From positions 5,892,503-5,956,502 of the forward strand of contig JANCRA010000007.1 in assembly GCA_024362935.1 (NCBI GenBank): a stretch of DNA of 64,000 nucleotides, written 5' to 3'. Source of the DNA: Setophaga petechia. Its lineage: Eukaryota; Chordata; Aves; Passeriformes; Parulidae. The notes beneath the pieces are model-generated. The model worked only from the letters and a program-made list of their open reading frames with translations, was not told where the DNA came from and did not search any database. The position numbers were made by a program, and so were the translations under genes. Numbering within the stretch: position 1 is the stretch's first letter; every line of letters starts with the position of its first letter. This document shows positions 58,346-64,000 of this stretch, in pieces.

Positions 58346-61300
58346 AGCTACAGTCACCCAAGGAAGGGTTAAATGGGGGTTTCCAGCACCTAGATCATAG
58401 GGAAAATTCCCTACAAACAGCTGAGCAGTCAGTGCCACAAATATTCACGCAGAGCTCAGACTCCAAGGTACCTTTTACCCTGAAATATCAGCATACAAGA
58501 CAGTTTTTGTGATTTATAATTACTGTTTCTTTCTTGAAAAGCTTCAGCTTTGAAGACCTTGCAAACCTCTCACACTAAGGAGCTGTTTATGCCACCTCTT
58601 TACTTCCAAAATCAGACTTTCCTAGTACTTGGAGCAAAGAGCCAAAAAGAGTACACAGGTATTTCCACGTGCAGAGCTGAATATGCTGCTGCCTTCTTCA
58701 GCCCTGGCCAAACTCAACTCATCAACAGGTGACCCCAGTGATTTCTGACCCTCACATTTAGGGCAGCAACCCCTACCCCAGTCCTAGAATTCCACAGCTT
58801 TTATAGTCTCCAGCCCAGAGCAGATCCAACACCTGAGGCAACCCCAGGGCCTCTCACAATTAATGACAGCACCCAAGGGTGCTCCTGATTCACCCCACGT
58901 GTGTTTCTTTAGTCACTTAGCACACAGGTGATAATTCTTTCTTCTGAAGTCTGACCAGAGTGAGAAGGATGTGGAGGTATTTAGGGCACTGCATTTTGGA
59001 GGCCAGTGGATAAGGATCAGCAGGTTGGAAGTGCAGAGTTTCATGTTCCTCACTTCTCTCCATACCCAAAGCAGTGAGCATCAATGTCCCACCCAGGCTC
59101 AGGGGTTACAGACTCCAGCAGGGCCGATTTCTTCCCTTTGCTTTTATGCTTGCTTTAGAAGCCTCAGCACTGATTCCTAAACACATCCCAAACCCCCAAG
59201 AACACAGGATTACTGAGGAGCTCCTTTTACAAAGAAACTTCATCTGCCTTTGAAAATGTTGTGTTCCCTTTGTCCAGCTCAAACCCAAAATCGCTGCCGG
59301 ACATTGCAGCAGCAAAACTCTAACATGGCCCTTCTGCACCAAGACATCTGCTAATGTCCCCTGTTAAGTGATCTAAGCCTGGCCTCAATCTTCTCTTAAT
59401 GAAAGAGAAGGAGGAGGGTACTTTAACTGCTATTATTAGCTCTTAGTACCTGTCCAAAGGAAACAAAACAAAACAGAGCCTTTAATTCCACAGGCTTCCC
59501 AAGGGAATCAGCGTCTGCAAAACAAACTCACAATGGGGGAAAAACCTTGTGATGCCCAGAGATTTCTTCTCTTAAGTGTCTGCTTGAGGAACAACCTCCC
59601 ATCTACATTAAAAAAATAAAACTAAACCAAACAGTACTGCTATAATTTAATCTTTACACTCAGCAAACTGAATGTTAACTGCTGTAATTTTATTTGAAGC
59701 CCCGGGATGGTTCCCTGGATTGAGTTAGGGCGGGATTTTGGCACCAGTTTAAAAACGGACGTGATACAGGAGCACCTTTTTGTTGTCCATCATTTTCACG
59801 TGATGCAGTGGGTGCTCTCACCTTAGTAAAGTTCAAATGTTCCAGAATTTGGAATTTCCCAGCAGTCCATCCCTGCAGAGGCACATTCTGGTGCTGTGCC
59901 CACCTCAGGGATGGCCCTGGGCACAGAGAGGGCTCCTGCACTTTATCAGAGACACCTTAAGAATCTGAGATAAGCCTGAGGGGTTGAACCCCTACCTTTA
60001 AAACACCACTAAAACAAACTCTGAAAATGCTCCCAAACTCCTGAACTCCCATCCCTGAAAATGAATGCTGATTTCCTGCTTTGTTCTCATTAATCTGCAA
60101 ATAATCTGAATATTTTTTCAGTAATTACAGAAAATTTAGATCAAATATTTCCTACAAGGTGGCCTCCAGTGTGTGATGATTGTAGAAGAGGGTAACATAT
60201 GTGATTGCTTGATTGCTCCCCTAACGGGATCATGGATAATTAACCATTACAGGGTAATTGATATGAACGTAAATGGATTAGGTGCTTAAAGTTCAGCCTG
60301 TGTCCCTCAGATAAACTGGTTCCATGCACACCTGGGATTTCAGCTGGATTTTCCTCCCATATTCATTATGCAGCCTGACTAATTTAGGGAAAGGGTGATT
60401 CACATCCCAACTAATTGACAAAGCATTTGGAAATCTCTATGAATGCAGGTGTTTTGAGATCTAAAGTGATCTTCTCTAAAGAGACAAGAAAACAATGCAA
60501 TGTTAATTTAGATTTGCTTTTTCTCGACTTCTCTTTCAGGAAGTTACCAATCCCCTACTTTGATATTTGTTTTAATTAAATTAAGGCAAATGAGAAAATA
60601 AGAAACTCTTCCACAAGCAATCCTTCAGTCAGGCATTCTTTTCACTTTAAAATGCTTTTTTTTCGACAGAAAAACAGATTTTCTAAATATACTGATGCCT
60701 GCTGCTTGAAGATTACATTGTGAATGACAAACATCAACAATTAAACTTTGAATCTGGGCTAGAGCTGGCTGGATCTTACTGCTTCTGAGTTTTTAATATG
60801 TTTCAGATTGCTGAAAGCTCCTGAGGGGGAAGGATCATTACTCTTTTTCCACAAATAATTTCTAAAGAACCCCTGGTACCCCACAAAAGGGAGGATTTAT
60901 ATAAGAACAAGCATAAAAACATTACATTTTCCAAGCTGTCTCAACTTTTCTCATGTCCATATCCAAATTCAGGAATACACTCATCTGTGTCCAATGCTTT
61001 TAATGCCCTATTGGTCTCCACACTCCTTTCCTGCTGCAGCCACATTTCCCAATTCCACATTTTAAATACTGATGGTTTATTGGTATCTAAACCAACTGCA
61101 GATATATTTACAGAGCAAGAAACTTGGTTCTCATTTTTTACTACAGCCATTATGACAGATTGGTGTTGGGTGGGTTTGTGCAGCTGAGGCTTCCTTGCAA
61201 ATAATTCAAAATGCAAAAGAAAAATATAGGAACAAGACAAGATAAACTGCAAAAATGGGTCTCACACACTGATAAAGTCCTTCTTTAAATTATAAACTCA

Positions 61301-61356
61301 TGGTGTGGCAAGGAAATTAATGAATCAGGGTCAGAGAAAAATACCATAGGAGCATT
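58346..61356. other. 3-kb unique non-coding stretch
   Basis: No recognised repeat. 60050-60720 is AT-rich with several TAATTA/TTAATTA-type words and no simple-repeat character; possible conserved non-coding sequence, unproven. Confidence 0.45.
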
Positions 61357-61402
61357 TCTTCCTTTCCTTTCTTTTCCTTTTTCCTTTCCTTTCCTCTTTC
61401 CC
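61357..61402 (+). repeat. (CTTTC)n pyrimidine microsatellite
   Basis: TTCTTCCTTTCCTTTCTTTT and further CCTTT units, about 46 bp of pure pyrimidine. Confidence 0.93.
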
Positions 61403-62499
61403 TCAACAAGAGCAAAGTAAATACCATTTCACAAAACACAAACATGGATCATTCCTTGTTTTCCAGTGGGGGAAATTAAACTTGCTGGAATTAAGAGCAC
61501 AGGAGTGAATTATTGGGAAATTCCAAGCAGCAGGAGAACCAGGAGGTGTCTGTGTATTAGCCTGCCATGAAGGTGTGAGCACTGAATGCTCTTTTTGCAA
61601 ATCAAGTTCTTTCCATAGCCTTTTATCCAAACTTCACCTTAAAGCAGCAGATGATGGAACATGTATTTACAGATATTTATAAAAGCAAATGAAATCACTG
61701 TAGAGTGATCAGAAAAGAAGAATGAGCTTTGCAATGAACTGAGTTAGAAATAGAACATTTCCATGACTCGCAGTTATTTCTGGGAGACAATATCTGCTGC
61801 CAGGGGGTTAATCCAAATGGTTTTTTGTAACACAATTTTTTTGCCACTTAGAAAACCATAGAGGTGACAAGGAACACACAGAAAATACAGAAGGCATCAG
61901 CTGGGAAATTAGGCAGCACAGGAAAGCCAAGATAACACAACAATTTGACTTGAACACTTATTCCTTCCCAAACCAGAATTTCCTCTGCATATTTAAATAT
62001 GTAGCGCCTACGGCACCGTTCCCCCAAAGAATCAGCACCTGAACCAATCATTCCAAATAAATCATGGCCTGCCTTGTTTGTGCATGGTTTAGTCTCAGAT
62101 ACTTCAGGGGAAATTGCAGAAGCAGAGCCAGCCTGCCAGGTGACAGCTTGCCAGGGAAAATAATTGGCATCGTGCTCGGAGGTGCGCGACGCCGGCTCCT
62201 CCATCATGTGCTAACAGGGGAGCCTAAAACCCAGCCAGCCTCACCCTGCCAGGCCTCCAGGTGAAAATATTCCCATTCCTATTGTAGCAGGAGATCTGGA
62301 GGCCTATGCTATGTGTTACATTTATTATGATAAAAGGTGTTCATAGTGATTTATGGGAGGTGTGGAAAAGGCTGACTCTTAGTGTTCAGCTGTTTCCCCC
62401 TGGAGCTGGCAAAGGGTTTCAAGGCACACGGAGAGTTTAAGGAGAGGTAAAGAGCTCTGTGCTTGCACATCTGTGCATATAACAGCACAGAATGTACAG
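61403..62499. other. Unique non-coding DNA with a small CpG pocket
   Basis: Six CpG fall within about 35 bp at 62166-62200 (GTGCTCGGAGGTGCGCGACG), in otherwise CpG-poor DNA. A 119-codon minus-strand frame (61848-62207) starts at that pocket but has no recognised domain. Confidence 0.45.
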
Positions 62500-62668
62500 G
62501 CTTCCCAGAGCAGCTGTGGCTGCCCCTGGATCCCTGGAAGTGTCCAAGACCAGGCTGGACAGGGCTTGGAGCAGCCTGGGATGGTGGAAGGTGTCCCTGC
62601 CTATGGCACAGAGTGGCACTGCATGGCCTTTAAGGTCCCTTTCAACACAAATCATTCCATGATTCTGT
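62500..62668 (+). mobile_element. CR1 LINE 3' end
   Basis: CCCAGAGCAGCTGTGGCTGC, TGGAAGTGTCCAAGACCAGG, TGGAAGGTGTCCCTGCCTAT and the tail CAAATCATTCCATGATTCTG. Confidence 0.93.
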
Positions 62669-63867
62669 GGCAAGAGCTATGCAAGAGTTAGCATAAAGTA
62701 GAACTTATTATAAAAAAAATTCCCCCAAATTTTCTCAATGTTTTAAAAATATCAGCTGTGTTACACTGCCCATCACTCCACTTTTCAAAATGCTTCCTGG
62801 GATTCCAAAGCAAACACTACACTGCAAGTAAATTTTAAAAATCTGCTTTTTCTCCTTACATGCAACAGAGCACACAATTTTTTCCCATTTTGCACTAAGT
62901 ATTTAAGATTCAGTGACAGAGACATAAGAACAATTGGTAAGCAGCATTAAATTTGTGTCATGTTTGTGAGCAGTAAAAACCCCCAATGCTGCTGGATTTA
63001 CAAACAACTTGGAGGGAACTAATTGTTAAGTGTGCAAAGGAGAGAAAATTCCAAAAGAGTCTTAGCTGGAAAGCAGAATCCCAGGGATTCAGCTCCAAGG
63101 CAGCTGGAAGGTGAAGAGCAGCAAACTGTGGTGTTCAGCAGAGCAATCAATGATACAAGTCCCCTTAGACAGGCTGATTTCCCAGAAGGTGTTTGACAAA
63201 GGCAACAGCTGCCAAATTCCTCTCATTTATCCATCATCTCCCCTCACTTTCCATCCCATGCCAGCTCAGTTTCCCTGGGAGCCTTTGGTCAGCATCCCCA
63301 GCCAGGGCTTTTGGAAAGGCATTTCTTTGCCCTCACACTTGGTGACAGCTCCAAGGAAGCAGAGTGTGGCTGTAAGGAAGGACTCACCTTCCAAACAGGA
63401 GCTGGGCATCCTGCTCCAACTTCTCTGTGGTGATACAGATGCAAAACATTCATCCTGCTTTCCTACTGCAGCCTTATTTCCTCTGGCTGTTCCTTTTGTG
63501 TCTCTATTAGTCATCTGCCAAACTCTGTGGCCAGATTTTTGCACCTGGTGTGCTTGTGAAAGAATTCCTTCATTCTCCTGCCCTGCTCAAATTGTTCTCC
63601 TAGCACCTTACTGTTTAATCTTCCACATATTGTTCTTTTCCATTTTCTTCTCTTGGACACAGCCTCAGCTCTCTGCAGCCCTCTTGTATTTGTAGCAACC
63701 ATCAATTCCCTGCTTCCAGCCAGGGAAGGTTCCTTCTGGATTCTCTGCTCTCTCTTTTGATACTCAGCATGCCCAGAACACCCCACAGGACAAACTGTAT
63801 CCCTGCCATCTGCAAGTATTCAAATTGAGAGTTGTCCTAACTCAGTTAAAGACAATTTTTTTTCCTT
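62669..63867. other. Unique non-coding DNA
   Basis: Holds a 194-codon plus-strand frame (63111-63695), the longest outside repeats. It has no recognised domain; its C-terminal part is hydrophobic and aromatic, as pyrimidine-rich DNA tends to encode. Not called as a gene. Confidence 0.45.
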
Positions 63868-63984
63868 TATGGAATTTCATAAAGGTTAAGGTGGGAAAAG
63901 TCCTCAAAGATTGACAAGTCCAGCTGTCAGCCAGCACAACTGTGGTTATCACTAACCCATGTCCTCATGGTGACATATCCATAG
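63868..63984 (-). mobile_element. Old CR1 LINE 3' end
   Basis: GGAATTTCATAAAGGTTAAG, then GTGGGAAAAGTCCTCAAAGA, CAGCCAGCACAACTGTGGTT and CCCATGTCCTCATGGTGACA, an antisense older CR1 terminus. Confidence 0.8.
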
Positions 63985-64000
63985 GGCTTTTCAACATTTC

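Noticed and set aside
63111..63695. 194-codon frame outside repeats
   Set aside because: No domain, no conserved motif, pyrimidine-rich composition that avoids stops, and no defensible exon structure. Cross-species conservation of the frame would be needed to revive it.

Overview
The window reads as non-coding nuclear DNA of a passerine bird. CR1 LINE fragments are by far the commonest interspersed repeat; I count 27, nearly all 5'-truncated 3' ends. There is one copy of a SINE with a tRNA-Ile-like head and a CR1-X-like tail, the architecture of the passerine family TguSINE1. Two solo LTRs of endogenous-retrovirus type carry intact target-site duplications. Base composition is typical avian intergenic or intronic sequence: AT-rich, CpG-poor and full of short A or T runs. 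I found no convincing protein-coding exon, tRNA, rRNA or other RNA gene. The longest open frames (210-286 codons) lie inside CR1 copies or on their antisense strand. Frames outside repeats reach 194 codons but show no recognisable family.

Layout. 1-12.6 kb: AT-rich unique DNA with an ERVK-type solo LTR (2055-2427) and CR1 pieces at 0.8, 3.3, 4.3, 9.7, 12.1 and 12.4 kb. 12.6-20.6 kb: a diverged pair of direct repeats (13.4 and 15.2 kb), small CR1 pieces, and a long GC-rich CR1 at 17.7-18.6 kb whose ORF2-derived part holds seven tandem 38-bp units. 20.6-28.1 kb: 7.5 kb with no repeat I recognise. 28.1-36.1 kb: the densest repeat cluster, with eight CR1 loci, a solo LTR nested in a CR1 (28483-28868, 5-bp duplication) and the SINE nested in another CR1. 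36.5-38.0 kb: a 204-bp stretch almost without cytosine, then a 4-unit 67/68-bp tandem repeat. 42.3-44.4 kb: a CpG island with a 31-bp minisatellite, flanked by an inverted pair of about 140 bp whose right-hand copy sits inside a CR1. 45.9-46.4 kb: a decayed CR1 that keeps a reverse-transcriptase motif A region. 46.4-55 kb: mostly unique, with three small CR1s. 55.0-55.8 kb: a minus-strand CR1 almost identical to the one at 17.7 kb. 58.1-58.3 kb: a 41-bp tandem repeat with alternating units. The rest is unique DNA with two more CR1 tails.

The only candidate gene-regulatory feature is the CpG island at about 43.2-43.8 kb, which could be the promoter or first exon of a gene extending outside the window. 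Nothing here forms a pathway or operon. The interest is structural: nested retroelements that can be dated by their duplications, an apparent template-switch insertion, a tandem expansion within a LINE reading frame, and a strongly strand-asymmetric tract.

All calls come from reading by eye. Family names rest on remembered consensus features, and repeat boundaries are good to about 10-20 bp, except for the LTR ends, which are exact because of their duplications.
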